From Macrobrachium rosenbergii (Eukaryota; Arthropoda; Malacostraca; Decapoda; Palaemonidae), in contig NC_089781.1 of assembly GCF_040412425.1 (NCBI RefSeq), positions 53,066,227-53,130,226 of the forward strand: a stretch of 64,000 nt of DNA, written 5' to 3'. The translations under genes and the position numbers were made by a program. This document shows, piece by piece, positions 14,248 through 26,004 of this stretch. How positions within the stretch are numbered: position 1 is the first letter of the stretch; every line of letters starts with the position of its first letter. The notes beneath the pieces were generated by a model, which searched no databases, was not told the DNA's origin, and saw nothing but the letters and a program-made list of their open reading frames with translations.

Positions 14248-16861
14248 CACTAGGACATCCACCAATGGTTCCCATCTACTGTGCAACGGCTGAGTGGTCA
14301 AAATGACTGTGCATGTATGCACATTGTAAAAGAATCTACATTTTCGCTTTGATCCTAATTCACTGGTGTATAAATAATCATAGGCGGTAATATGACTTTG
14401 GCAGTTGTATAACATTCCACAATTATCTCACAAAAAACTTACACAATTTTTATCAAAACTAAAGCTTACACAGTTTTTATCAAAACTAAAGCTTACACAG
14501 TTTTTATCAAAACTAAGAGATAAAATATTATTTGCCACACTGAAATATTATTTGCTGCATTGAAGTATTGAAATAAGAAAAATATTATAAGCAATTACAA
14601 GATTAAGATTAATTATAATAATAGATTAGAATTTTTTTTCTAAGCCCGAACTTCATAATAATGGGTAATAACTGTCAAATGACAGCATGCGAGTTTCTAT
14701 TGACGTTGTTATTGTCAGTATAGTGAAGTATTTGCCAAATTTTTTTTTTACAAACTAGTTTTTACAATAAAAATAAAGGACTGAAGAAAGAAATAGTAAA
14801 ATATACCCGTGCGATATTGCATTGTCAGTTTAAATTTCCTTACTTTCTACTCTAGAGTAATGTCAATTTTTTCAAGGACATTTTTTGCAAAGAAGTTTCG
14901 TGAGCACCTTGTTTGCGCATGCGCATTTTTCACGTACAGATCTCTTACATTGGTGGCATAGTCTGAAGTTTTATTTTTCCATTGCTGTATCCCATTTGGC
15001 GCTGATTTTTTTTCTTAGAAATTATGGAAACTTCTGCTTCAGCATCAATGTCGCTTTCACTGCTGTTTTCCTTGTTGTTATTTTTTAACATTTCCTAAGT
15101 TCTTCGGCTGACTGAAGAAGGAAATCATGACGGGAGAGTTTTCGACTTGTAACTTCTCTATAAAGAACTGATGCATCGATGCCTGCTAGATCAAGTATAA
15201 CCTATAATAAAATACTTCGATTGGCCATCTTCGTGAAGCTGCTTCAGTGCTGTACAACCGAGCCATTTGATCTACTATGCCAACTCTGTACTTTGAAGAA
15301 TTACAGTAATTCACACTTTCAGGAATTTTCTTTGCATCATTTCCACCGTCTACATTTCTGTGAATGCTACTAAATATGAGTACATTTTTGTTTGGTTTAC
15401 ACTGATACACTGTCAGAATGCACTGATTATTTTTCATAACTCGTGTGCTGTAGAGGCTGTCACGAGAATTTTTGACGCATGTGGGAGTCTCTCCTCAAAC
15501 ACAACTGACCACGCGTCCCCGCAAGACAAATTAATGATTTTAACTTTTAATCTTTCTGCAGTTCTGTGGAAATGAAAAACTCGTCCGTTGTCACATTTCT
15601 TCCTTTTCCCAAGTATGGTTCCTGTAGCTTCAGAACACATTCGGGGAGTGGTTGATTTGCAGGACGACTGTGGTCTTCACCAAGATATGGAAATCCTTTG
15701 AGCATGCATTTTGATCTTAAATCAGCTGCTAACCAATATACTGTATGAATGAACACCTACATTTTGTTGGGTATTAAAATAACTGCTCATCCATGGCTAT
15801 ATTTTCATGTAGTCTGTGGCAAGCAATACAGTCTTTGATAAATCTGTCCCCAACTTCAGAATTCAGTGTAAATATATAAGTTTGCAATTAAGTGGATCTT
15901 GTTGATCTGGCATCATATCTAAAAAATCTCATAATTTATTTTAAACAATTTCTTAACACTGTTTCACGGAAAAACGTTCTACTGGCCTTTAGCGAGAATT
16001 CCTCGGGCTTATGTAATGCCTATAGTTGCATACACCTCTTCAAATATTGTGATCCAAGAATCATTCTCCAATTTTATGCAAGCTTCAATTTCATTACCCA
16101 ATTGTGTGTTTGATAATGTGGTCATCTATGAGTAATCTTTAAGCACTGAACTTTTCCTTGAATAATTTCACATTTGGCAAACGATGCAGGTCCACACAAT
16201 TCTCGTAGAATACTTTGGGCTGCAACTCTTCTGGTGTCGATTTCATTTTGTTCACTAACTTCCCACTGTGTTCCATCCTTGCTGTCAAAACAGAGCTGAT
16301 ATTCCCAGACCTTACCACATCTACTTCATTTCCTTCTTCATCAAAAGTACATCTGCTTTGTGCTGTATCACCATTATTGCCTTCTTCAGCAGACGTGGAT
16401 GGATTTTCAGCATTTGGAATATATTCCTCTTCCTCATTGTCAGATTGATATTAGATTACCCTTGGAATCAGAGCATATGGTAGTCAACACTGTTAGAATT
16501 TCGTTGTCCGAAAGAAACCATTTTGTAGACATATTCCCTGGATTTAAGCTCAATACCAACTAACTGGCTCATTATCATATACTTGATAATGAGTCACAAA
16601 ATGTGTGTATAATGCCACGTCATAATAAACAACATAACTCCCCATATAGATTAACGGTTAAAATGACTGTTTGGTCACTGAAGGCGTAAAGGCCATATCT
16701 CATAGAACAATAAACAAATTTCAGTTTTCTTTTAGCTCAATATACATTGTGGTGAATTAGGAAGAGTCAAGGAGAATCATGTTGTTTGGGGAAAAAATAC
16801 AGAAAATACATACATTTCAAAGTGGAATTGCTGTCAAAATGACTGCTCAGTCGTTCTAGTA
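14248..16861 (-). mobile_element. Old full-length piggyBac element, TTAA-flanked
   Basis: TTAA lies at 14244-14247 and 16862-16865. The left end begins CACTAGGACATCC and the right end, reversed, begins TACTAGAACGACTG. Each end has, about 45 bp (left) or 18 bp (right) inside, the near-palindromic word GTCAAAATGACTG or its equivalent. These features match piggyBac transposons, which insert at TTAA and excise precisely. The interior holds a minus-strand piggyBac transposase in pieces. Three 26-bp 'agcttacacagtttttatcaaaact' tandem units lie near 14450-14515, in the 3' non-coding part. Confidence 0.82.
14700..16540 (-). pseudogene. piggyBac-type DDD transposase, broken into several frames
   Basis: Recognisable blocks run in the family order on the minus strand. 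An acidic N-terminal region (about 16460-16330, NAENPSTSAEEGNNGD) comes first. Then AMDEQLF (about 15797-15775, first catalytic Asp), KCMLKGFPYLGEDHSRPA, and GRNVTTDEFFIST (about 15590-15550, second Asp). Next are CILTVYQCKPNKNVLI and VGIVDQMARLYSTEAASRRW (about 15290-15210, third Asp). A Cys-rich tail CHQCKRSVREKCAC (about 14965-14910) ends it. All three Asp residues are therefore still readable, but stops and frameshifts separate the blocks. The Cys-rich end is the usual zinc-binding region thought to contact the transposon ends. This is an old copy, inactive as written, and unlike the piggyBac copy at 26 kb. Confidence 0.8.
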
Positions 16862-16865
16862 TTAA

Positions 16866-17530
16866 ACACCAAGCAGCCTCAGCCCTGTACTTCTCATGCA
16901 GGCCTGGTTAATAGAGGCAGTCATAACAGTAAAAACAAACACATCAGTAGTTCTCTGCAGTGCTACTTCTGCTAGGGTAACCATAGCAGTATGACACGTG
17001 TCAAATAAGCAGCACACAAGGTTCAATGCGATAAAGTTATCAACTTAGTCTTAGTCTTAGGTATCTCAAGGGAGGTCACTGTTATTTTTTGTATGCCGAA
17101 CAGATAGAATAGAATAGTGAAATTGAGATGGGTGGCACCATATATTCCTCTGTATGTAGTCACACCATAACTGAAAGGAAGTGTGATGATGACAAAGTAA
17201 CAGAAGGTCAATACACCTACCCTACCCCTACTACCCAGCAGCCTACAGTGCCTGCTGCAATTCCGGTTGTGAACAACCACATGGTAAATTTGGTCATTTT
17301 GGACCTATGACTGACATGGTAAACTCTCTAGTAAAGGGCAAAACAGTACAGGTAGAAATTAATTTTTCTCTATAGTGGGCCACAACACACATCTATGCCA
17401 TTTTGTTTAGCTGAAATGGGAATTACTTATGATCAGGCACATCAGTTTTGCCCTTTCAATGTTTATTGCTCACAAAAAGCACAACCACTGTGATCTTTTG
17501 CAGACTACAAGTATGAACAGAAAAAAAAAA
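16866..17530. other. Unassigned stretch
   Basis: No supported coding block or repeat. Confidence 0.3.
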
Positions 17531-17830
17531 TTTTTAAACACACTTTTATTAAAATGCGCTAAAAAGCGAAAAATAATTTTTTGAGACACCAGGATTTTCT
17601 TACAATTAATCATGTGTACAAAAGTAAAAGCGTGGGTGCGAAACCTGGAAGGAAATGCTACAAGAAAAGAAATATATTTTTTTAATCTCTTGTAGTATTT
17701 CCTTCCATGTTTGGCGCCCACGCTTTTATTTTTGTAGACATGATTAATTGTAAGAAAATCCTGGTGTCTCAAAAAATTATTTTTCACTTTTTAGTGCATT
17801 TTAATAAAAGTGTGTTTAAAAACAAATTTA
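17531..17830. repeat. Long inverted repeat, ~135-bp arms, short loop
   Basis: The left arm (about 17531-17668) and right arm (about 17694-17828) are reverse complements with roughly eight or nine mismatches. The loop of about 25 bp is A/T-rich. Both arms carry words such as 'gagacaccaggattttctta' and 'acttttattaaaatgc'. A transcript would fold into a long hairpin. No transposase or target duplication was recognised, so the origin could be a foldback MITE or a local inverted duplication. Confidence 0.9.
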
Positions 17831-19944
17831 ATTTTTTTGTTATACTTTTTAGTTTTGACAGAAACTGTAACCGATTTATAATTGTAGCTAATGAAATTGA
17901 TATCCAGTTGGTCCAAAGAAGGTTTGAAAAATCCGTAGAGTTATTTACTGAGTCAAAGAAGTTGTGAAAAATCTGAAGAGTTTCATACACATCCTGAGAT
18001 ACTGGGAGTGGTCACTGTAGGGTCACTACAGGTCACTGCTGACCTACCGATCATGTAAGGTTGTATTGTCACCGGGATTGAGTAACTATGCAAAATTTCA
18101 AGTCCATTGGATGAAGGAAACAGGTAGAAAATTGAGTTACAAGATTTGCCCAAGATGAACAAACAAACAGACAAAAAGGCAAGCTAAATAAAAGCGTATA
18201 AAAAAGGACATACAATAACAATGAATGTGATTGCCCTTTTACGTGTGAACAAAGGGATCTATACTTTCAGCTTGCATAACTGAACCAACACTTCCAGGAG
18301 AACAAGGCCCCACTGACCAGGAAGTTTGCTTGACAATATTGCTATCCTTTTCAGCTCCATCTACTATAATTCTTCATATATGCACAGGAGAGGCTTGAGG
18401 ATGTTATCATGTTGCAAAGTGACAATAGCTTTAATACCTTTAGCCCATTGCTCTTTGGTGATACAGCCTCATCAGCCAAGCAGACCAGAGAGGCTTGCAG
18501 CCATGAAGGTGAAGTTAGTCACCTGTCACTGTATTAATGTGTAGGCTACATCTACAGGCTCTGGATGCTGGAAACTATTGTATATTACGCATATGACCTG
18601 AAAATCTTATGCACAGTGATGAACAGGCAAATTACCTTTAAATTAAATAATCATCTGTAAATGGGTCAGTATAGTGCCATCTTGTCCTTCTGGATAGAGA
18701 AAGGAAAAGGGCCATAACTAAGTAGTCAGTAGTCTGCAAGCACAACATCCTCCAAAAATACCTAACGCTTAATTTTATTGACCAAATGGATTACCAGGAG
18801 CTAATGGATGGTCTCTACCATTACCTACTACACTAACCAGTCTACAAGGACTTCCTATCACTCCAATAAAAAAAAAGTATCTAACAGGAGTACTTGAGAG
18901 GACAAACACATCAAGACTCTAGATGATTGCCTCAGCATTTAACATTAACTTTGTTTCCAAAGTATGTGACATGCTTCTGAAATTCCATACAGGGAAATAT
19001 GCCGTTGTACTTGGCTAGTTAAGTTCCATGACATAAATAAACATCTCGAAATTAAATGAAAAAGAGGATCTAATCAGTAATGACAATCTGAAATCAATAT
19101 ACTTAATTAGAGGCAAGATAAAAATTCATTTTATATATCAGTAAATCTTCAGTGGTGACCATCACGAATGTGCTACCTGGTTCTTGTTTTCTAGAGACTC
19201 ACAGTAAATTCACTGGCGGTGACTAACACTCATGGCATACAGTATGACAAAAGAGAAGTGATGACGAGGGTAGCAACATTTTGTGCATGCTTGTTTCGGG
19301 GGAAACAACAGAAAAGAGAAAGTGAAAGGGTGGGAAACACTTATCTCCTGGGTGAGGCTTACAATGGAACATCTTAAATCTAGTAGTGACATCCAGTAAC
19401 CACCCATTATTTAGGGAAGTACCTATCGTATTCTTAACTGAACTCATTGAGATGGCCAAGCTATAAGCCTAATATTAAACCATCTGGATATGCAACTTTA
19501 ATTCAAATGTCTTACTAAAAGCAATGATTCAAATCCTCAAATAATCTGCATTCCACTAAGATGCTTACTTGGGCTTGAAAAGAGCCAAGAGCTTTCTACC
19601 CACTAACTGGATTGTAGTGAAACTGTAAGGACAAGAAAAAGCAGAGGAATGACTAGAATAAGGGTGAATAACAGGTAATAATAACCAAGGGAAAGAGGGG
19701 GAGGGGAACGAAAGGAAATAGCAGGTACTTCCCCACACCCACTGTTACACTAAACCATTCACTCTTCTCTTTACATTGACACGTTGTGCTTCTCTTGACC
19801 TAAGCACTTCATAGTTAGATGATTGGTGTGATCACAGCAAGCGTTAAAAATGGCATGGGGTCAGTGACAGCACCCCAAAAGACTTACTGAGAACAGCTTC
19901 TGATGGCCCAACTCTCAGACAAAAAGTTTAATGATGATGATGAT

Positions 19945-19946
<2 letters not shown>
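17831..19946. other. Unassigned stretch; repeat-like tail near 18060-18200
   Basis: The sequence around 18085-18170 ('gcaaaatttcaagtccattg' and then 'acaaacaaacagac') resembles 3' ends of dispersed arthropod repeats known to me only by wording. The remainder (18200-19946) shows no supported gene. Confidence 0.25.
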
Positions 19947-20009
<63 letters not shown>

Positions 20010-20053
20010 TATGTGTGTGTAGACACACACACACACACACACAATTTTAACAC

Positions 20054-20120
<67 letters not shown>
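19947..20120. repeat. (AT)n microsatellite with internal (AC)n
   Basis: TA repeats interrupted by a GTGTGTGT / ACACACAC block near 20010-20042. It ends within 8 bp of the left edge of the LTR that follows. Confidence 0.96.
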
Positions 20121-20122
<2 letters not shown>

Positions 20123-20127
20123 ATGAA

Positions 20128-20528
20128 TGAAACTTCTTTTCCAAGCAACCTCACACTAAAATTCATTCCAATTGTTTTAATTACTAGAACTGTGGGTTTT
20201 CATTCGCCCCTTCATAAACTCTCACCCTCATTCCCAAAAGGGTTAAGCCTTTAGTCCTTCTTTCTGTTCAAAATGACTGCCATGTGCGCGCTATAGAAAA
20301 CGAGGCAAAGATTGACCTTTTGGGCCATCTATCTGGATGCCCAGGAGTAATCCTCCCGAGGTTAAATGTCGACGATGCAACAGCAGTTGAGAGAGAGAAG
20401 CGCTCAGAACTCCACCCAGGACAGATATCCTTATGTTTGCCTGTCCCTTGTGCCCTCCACGTGTTCGACCCCAATGATTGAACCAGTATACCTTTGTAGT
20501 GGCATCCTCTTAATTCCCTCCTCCAGCA
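20128..20528 (+). repeat. LTR copy A of a non-autonomous retrotransposon
   Basis: It begins TGAAACTTCTTTTCC and ends CCTCCTCCAGCA, i.e. TG...CA. It aligns with copy B (25845-28483, after removing the piggyBac insertion) and with inverted copy C (36159-35602). Copy A lacks about 140 bp that B holds between 'atgattgcc' and 'tggatgccatatgc'. Its sequence 'aagcctttagtcc' is the unoccupied version of the piggyBac target in copy B. Confidence 0.78.
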
Positions 20529-20550
20529 TCGGCGCCCTATTGAACTAGGA
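20529..20550 (+). other. Primer binding site
   Basis: Directly after the LTR comes TCGGCGCCCTATTGAAC; in copy B it is TTGGCGCCCTATTGAAC. TGGCGCCC followed by GAAC-type sequence resembles lysine-tRNA primer sites. This supports the LTR boundary, but the tRNA assignment is inferred. Confidence 0.6.
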
Positions 20551-21669
20551 CGTTGTCATCTTGACGAAGGTAATGTACCGGAATAAGGTTTCTTAGTCAG
20601 TCACGACTCCTGTTATTTCTCTGTCTGATTTATTTTCTATTTCCATTGTGCAATCACCTTCAGTAATTTGTGCTGGAGCATCAAATGTTAACATAATTAT
20701 GCATTTAGTGTTGAACCGAGTCATTTGGCACTATCTGTGCATTCCCTCAGTTCCCTTTAAGCATCTTATTCTTGCAAGTAACCGTCTCTATCCTCATGTG
20801 CAGTGGTCTTATGCCACCCCTTAATCTACCCCTCTGCGATGTTTCTGTTATGAAGACATCATTGGTGTAGAATATTTTCTTCTGAATAGAATTCACTCAT
20901 TTAGCAGGACCTTATTATTACCTGCCCAGTAATTCATCATTCTTCTGATCTGTGTTTGTTATGTAAATATAATTAATTAAGGGAACCCCATGCGTTTACG
21001 TAATCTTCCCTCACATGAAGAAGTCCCCAGGCCACAGTATTTCCCTTATTTGTTTGTCTACAAAGTTGCCTAAATCAGTCTATTTAGTCAGATGTTTTAA
21101 TGAAATACAGTAGATTTCTTGAAATTGCAAAGAACTCCCTGCAATTATCCGTGCTGCCCAGAATCCCGTAAATATCAAAGGTATATTCATAGCAATTGTT
21201 GACCTTTGCCAAGTATGCAATTGCTTGCAGTTATCAGCAGAATGGGAACTGCTAGCTGGTCTGCATAAATAGAGACGTCCCTGGTAACATACCCCTTCCA
21301 TTTTAAGCACTTGAGAAGAGCCAGTCCCACAGCATAAGTACGTGTCGAAATATTTTGTTTAGCTTTATGCTAGTTGAGAAAAGTGACTGCAATCAGTGTT
21401 AGGTAATTGATAGTCCATGTGCATGCCAATTTAGTTCATAAGAAGAGAGAGCGTATTAACCATTCCACAAGATTTTTGTGCTGTTAGCTGCATGTTTTAA
21501 GAATAGGAAGCTAGGGAGCAACTCAGTTGAAGAATTAATAAAAAGGAATAGAGCCCCTATTCCTTCGTCCATGTGATAGGGACAATTTGAAAGTCCCGAA
21601 TTCCCAAATAGGCACACTGTACACGACCAGCAAGGCTTTGACCCCAGCTATTTTTGCATCGCTGGATTT

Positions 21670-21728
<59 letters not shown>

Positions 21729-22640
21729 TGATTGATAGGAAAAGCTAGGAAGTATTTAGGAATCTAAATTTCTGCTCTTAAGACGAGAGAATAATATATT
21801 CTGACCCAGAATCTTCAATTCCAGACCACATGGCCCCATCCCTAACTGTCCACCATCTTTAATTTAGAGTTCTATTGGGAATCCCATTGTTCTCAACAAT
21901 GCACGCACAGCACTCATATATAAATCCCTCTCTTATGCTCACTAACTTTTATCCTTACGTCTGTGCATATCGCAGCATTTCTGAGAGTAAAAATTCTAAT
22001 TCTTTAACTGAGTCGAATATTCCTTAGTGAGACCGGAGTATTCCTGTAAATTTATTTATTGAAGAATATCCGCGAGAACTTCCTCTTTCATTCATTACTG
22101 TGGAGCTCCCCAAAGCATGGGAAAAAGGGTTACCCAGGCAAGCCAGACAAGCGGTCAAGAGTAGCCCGACCACCTGACTCATTATTCATTGATGGCAGAT
22201 GTCACAAGACCAGAAGTAAACATTAGAGTACTGTTATTTTTCATGTGCAAGCTAAGGTTTGTTTTGATAATGGAGAACAATAATTTCTTCCTTCCCCATG
22301 CATAACCTCTCAGCAGTCCGGACTGCCCCGTGCATGTTAAGATTAAGCATTTTTGTCTTACCATAGGGCATGGGAGATTTTAATATTTCAATAGAATCGA
22401 TGTACTGTTTTCACTACGCCACATTTAAATTATTTTGACAGTACAAGGAAAATTTCTTTTACACACCATAAGTGTATAACCCTCATAAGCCTTTTATTAG
22501 TTCTGCAGCTTATCTCCACAAATAAAATATACATAAAGGCTTATGTTAGCTTGGGCTAATCTTCATTCATTACAAACAACTGAGTCTTCCTGAAATTTGT
22601 CTTATTCAGACATACTAATTTTCATTCATTTTTAATGAGC
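20551..22640 (+). other. Non-coding leader of the LTR element
   Basis: About 2.1 kb between primer site and gag. Its first 570 bp recur downstream of LTR B (28500-29122) and, inverted, beside LTR C (35600-35005). A (CT)n array sits inside. No open frame of note was seen; such long leaders are common in non-autonomous LTR elements. Confidence 0.6.
21674..21725. repeat. (CT)n microsatellite
   Basis: Uninterrupted TC dinucleotides within the leader of the LTR retrotransposon. Confidence 0.96.
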
Positions 22641-23875
22641 AGGAGAAAGAAAGAATAGCCCGGGAGAAACGAGAAGAGGCAGAAAGACAGGAGAAGGAGA
22701 AGGAAGGCAGGAGAAGGAGAAAGAAAGGCAGGAGAAGGCAAAAGAAAAGCAGGAGAAGGAGAAAGAAAGAATAGCCCAGGAGAAACAAGAAGAGGCAGAG
22801 AGACAGGAGAAGGAGAAAGACAGACAGGATAAGGAGAAAGAAAGAATAGCCTGGGAGAAACGAGAAGAGGCAGAAAGACAGGAGAGGGAGAAAGAAAGAG
22901 CTCATCAGCTTGCAATGGCAGCTCACAACATGTGCAACACACCAACACCCTCTCCTCACTCAACCCCCAGCAGTGTAGGCTCCCTCATAAGAAAATGGGA
23001 TGAAGCCGAGCCTGAAGCCTGGCTCGACCATATTGAAAAGGTTCTGACGACCTATCAGCCCTCTACTGAAGAAGTGCCTCTGATCCTGGGAAAGCACCTT
23101 GAAGGGAAGGGTGCCATTGCATTCAATGCTCTCCCCTCCCCCTACTCAAAGATCAAGGAAATCTTGCCCTTGTCCGCCAAGCCATTACAAAAGCTTTTGA
23201 AATAATTCCCAACTGTTGGAGGAAAAGGTGGAGAACTAAGCCCAAAGTATCAGGCCAAACCTGGTTTGAGTGGATTTTTAAAAAGACCCAAGCCTTAAAA
23301 CGATGGCTAGAATCTCTCAAAGCCATGAGTGCAGAGGAAATCCTCGAACTCCTCCAGCTCAAGGACTTTTTACATTATGCCTCACCAGTCCTTGCCACCC
23401 ATCTATGTGACGAGGTGCCTAAGACAGCGTTCGAGTGCTGTCATTGGGCTGACATTTGGGATACACCATCCCCATCTTAGTTCCCATGGATGAAAATTAT
23501 ATCCCTCCTCGCCTGCCTCAACCTCCCAAAAATGGACACCCCCATAAGAAACCCGTGTGTGGGTACTGTAAGAGAACAGGGCACCCTACTGAACAATGCT
23601 GCTTGAAGGCTGAGAATTTGCCAGAAGACCCCTCTACATCCTCAAACAGGACAACACCCCAACAAGCCACGCCTGGGCAGTGGATGAAAGGTAAAGGGTC
23701 TACTCCCTCCAATGGGAGAGTGCCAGGTAAAGATTATAGCCAGACTTATTGCCCAGCTTGCAAAATCTATGGGCACTCTGCCCAATGGGCAAAATTCCCT
23801 AGTAATAATAAGTCAAGTATGCCTGTCCTTGCCTTGGCAGTCACCGACCCAACATCCTTAGGTCCTCCAGCCTAG
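22641..23875 (+). pseudogene. Gag-like region of the LTR retrotransposon, frameshifted
   Basis: Gag packages element RNA into particles. The N-terminal part (22641-22910) is a highly charged Glu/Lys/Arg/Gln tandem-repeat coiled coil (units like EKERIAREKREEAERQ), typical of the start of arthropod Ty3/Gypsy gags, with a frame change near 22710. It continues into 22915-23205, with the block RKWDEAEPEAWLDHIEKV followed by LEGKGAIAFNALP, the capsid-like SCAN-type region. After further frame changes, 23456-23875 has a zinc knuckle CGYCKRTGHPTEQC (CX2CX3GHX4C, about 23560-23600). A second, degenerate knuckle, CPACKIYGHSAQW, has lost its final Cys. Only conserved blocks are given; no single frame spans the region. 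Confidence 0.72.
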
Positions 23876-23924
23876 GGTCCCATACATGTGGCACCTCCCT
23901 GAGGGAGATGCCCTGTCAGCCAGG

Positions 23925-24185
23925 TCAAGGCATTTGATACTCTGGCACACAAATGTCCCTCATAAGGGAAGACAAAGTTCCCCGTTGAGCTACTATTAAC
24001 AGACGTAAACTTGTCACAATTGAAGGTATCAATCACTTTAAGATGATACTTCCTGCTGTCAAGTTGGGGATCATGAGACCTCATGGATCTGAGATCTGTG
24101 ACCTCGCAGTAGCTAGATACATTCATGGAGGTTATGATATCCTCCTGGGACAGGACTTCCAGTCCCCAACTAAGTCACAGCAATC
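23925..24185 (+). pseudogene. Retropepsin-like protease remnant
   Basis: The plus strand has SGTQMSLIREDKVP near 23940, where the catalytic motif D-S/T-G-T/A is expected; the Asp codon is displaced by a small indel. About 60 codons on, after a stop, IHGGYDILLGQDF (about 24120-24165) matches the closing (L)LG-D block of retroviral-type aspartic proteases. This would process the Gag precursor. It is disrupted here. Confidence 0.55.
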
Positions 24186-24257
24186 CAGGGGTCCTATTCC
24201 CCAAATCATTCATTAGGCACGAGTAAGCTTCAAACGCCTGCATTCATTCCACTGCCA

Positions 24258-24785
24258 GTGCCACCTGAGTATGATGTGCAGTGGCGCCCTCCATCAAGAT
24301 CGATTCCAGATCCCATTCCAGTGCCCGGCCTTGCCCTAGTGCCAGTGCCAGGGCCCCAGTTACATCCCTCTCCAGGAGATCCCAACCTCAATTCACAATC
24401 TCTGCCAGTGCCACTTGGGTGCACTGAGCAGTGCCAAGCTCCATCTGTCCCGAACAACGAGCAAATTCCAAATCAAATATTAGTGCCTGACCCTGCCTTA
24501 GTGCCAGTGCCCATGCCTGCGCTGGTCAATCTGACCTGCGAGCCTCTCATGCCCCCCATGATCGCTTCCTCTCTGTCTCAGTCCGCCACAGACACAACAG
24601 TGAGTAAGGATTCTGCCATGTCTCAAATGACCGATGAACTCAAGGAACTGCAACAGATCGTGATAGAGCTTGCAAAGAAAGCCCTTGCGTCAGCCGTCAA
24701 AGAAGCCAACACAGGTGGCATTCCAAATACCCTCCTCGGGCTCGGTTTCCACCAATTCCCCGGCCAAAACACACCATCCCCCTAA
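24258..24785 (+). CDS. Proline/valine-rich open frame downstream of the protease
   Basis: A 175-codon open frame. The first ~110 residues are built on repeats of the 'ccagtgcc' type (PVPGLALVPVPGPQ, PDPALVPVPMPAL). The C-terminal part is likely helical (MTDELKELQQIVIELAKK). I recognise no enzyme domain. It lies where reverse transcriptase would be expected in an autonomous element and is followed only by non-coding sequence. It could be the C-terminal end of the element polyprotein or a captured sequence. Since its neighbours are frameshifted, coding status is uncertain. Confidence 0.35.
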   Translation: MPPEYDVQWRPPSRSIPDPIPVPGLALVPVPGPQLHPSPGDPNLNSQSLPVPLGCTEQCQAPSVPNNEQIPNQILVPDPALVPVPMPALVNLTCEPLMPPMIASSLSQSATDTTVSKDSAMSQMTDELKELQQIVIELAKKALASAVKEANTGGIPNTLLGLGFHQFPGQNTPSP

Positions 24786-25825
24786 GGGAATCCACGGAGG
24801 AAATACCACAGGCGTGGATAATTCAAGGTAGCTTAAAGAGAGCCACCGAGCTCTTCTGGCACCGGTGCCAAACTGGCACAGTGCCATCCCTTTTCCCCTA
24901 CGAAGACTTTGGCACCTCTATCCAGAAGAGGATGTCAGGGTCCTTCAACTATGTATTTTCCTTATATCTCTTTAATTTATTCTTTTCCTTTGACATTTCC
25001 CCTTTCTTATTTTGATTATTGATCACATTTATTATACGCCTTACAAAGGCTCACATTTTACTTTATTTCCCTCTGCCAATGCAGAGTGCCCTTGACAGAT
25101 ATTCCAGTTTTATAAGTCCCATGAATCCCCTTTCATGCCTATCACAGCATGATATTAAAAATAAGATATGCCATAGCCATTAGGTATTACCATGAGTGCC
25201 CACTTGACACAGTGCCATTATTGTGGATGTTGGCAAATGATCCTGCTGGAGGAGTCGCGTCCTCTGGCTACCTTTGTGGCCTTCTTGAGCTAAAGAATGA
25301 CCATAGCCATTTTCCATAGGCTAGAGAAAATAATTTCCGCATATTTAATCATCATCTTTTATTAACAATCATTGATTACTCTGAATTTGTCATCTATTTT
25401 CATTGTGAATCTCTTTAATAAATCTCGAGTCTCAGAACGTTGCTCAAGTATCGTGGAAACACCTGAGCCCACGTTTACCTTATTGTAACGCCTCTTCAAG
25501 GCAGACTAACTGCATGTATGCAAAACTCATACTTGAGTTATTATCAACAGTGCATGAAGTATCTCTAGAATTAAGCTAGTATTAATTCACTGTTTTAACT
25601 ATACCATCACGTTGTGAAAATATTCTGATTAACATTCATCATATGTTGCCTTTACGTAATAGGAATTTAATGATAAGAATATGTAATTTCTAGCAGCAAG
25701 TATTTATTCTGCATTAACGTAAATCTCACAGTGTTGTTTTGCCTCTTGAAGTGAAGTAAAGTCTTTAAGTGAGTTTGCTTGCTGGTAATCATTCTCACCC
25801 AATCTAGGGTGTGAATGCTAACTTG
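24786..25825 (+). other. 3' non-coding part of the LTR element
   Basis: A+T-rich stretch without a supported open frame. No reverse transcriptase, RNase H or integrase motif was found between the protease remnant and the second LTR. Confidence 0.5.
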
Positions 25826-25844
25826 GTTGGGGAGGTGCGACAAA
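25826..25844 (+). other. Polypurine-tract-like site before LTR B
   Basis: GGTTGGGGAGGTGCGACAA precedes the LTR start TGAAAC. A purine-rich tract directly before the 3' LTR primes plus-strand synthesis in LTR elements. Confidence 0.5.
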
Positions 25845-26004
25845 TGAAACTTCTTTCCAAGCAATCTCACCCATTTTTACATCCATAACATAACAGAGAA
25901 AGAAATAAAATTAATTGTAATTGTTTTAATTACTGGAACTGTGGGGTTTTCATTCGCCCCTTCACAAACTCTCGCCCTCATTCCCAAAATGGTTAAGCCT
26001 TTAA

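Noticed and set aside
22615..22963. Leu/Ser/Phe-rich membrane-like frames on the minus strand
   Set aside because: Shadow of the charged Glu/Lys/Arg repeat of the gag-like region on the plus strand.
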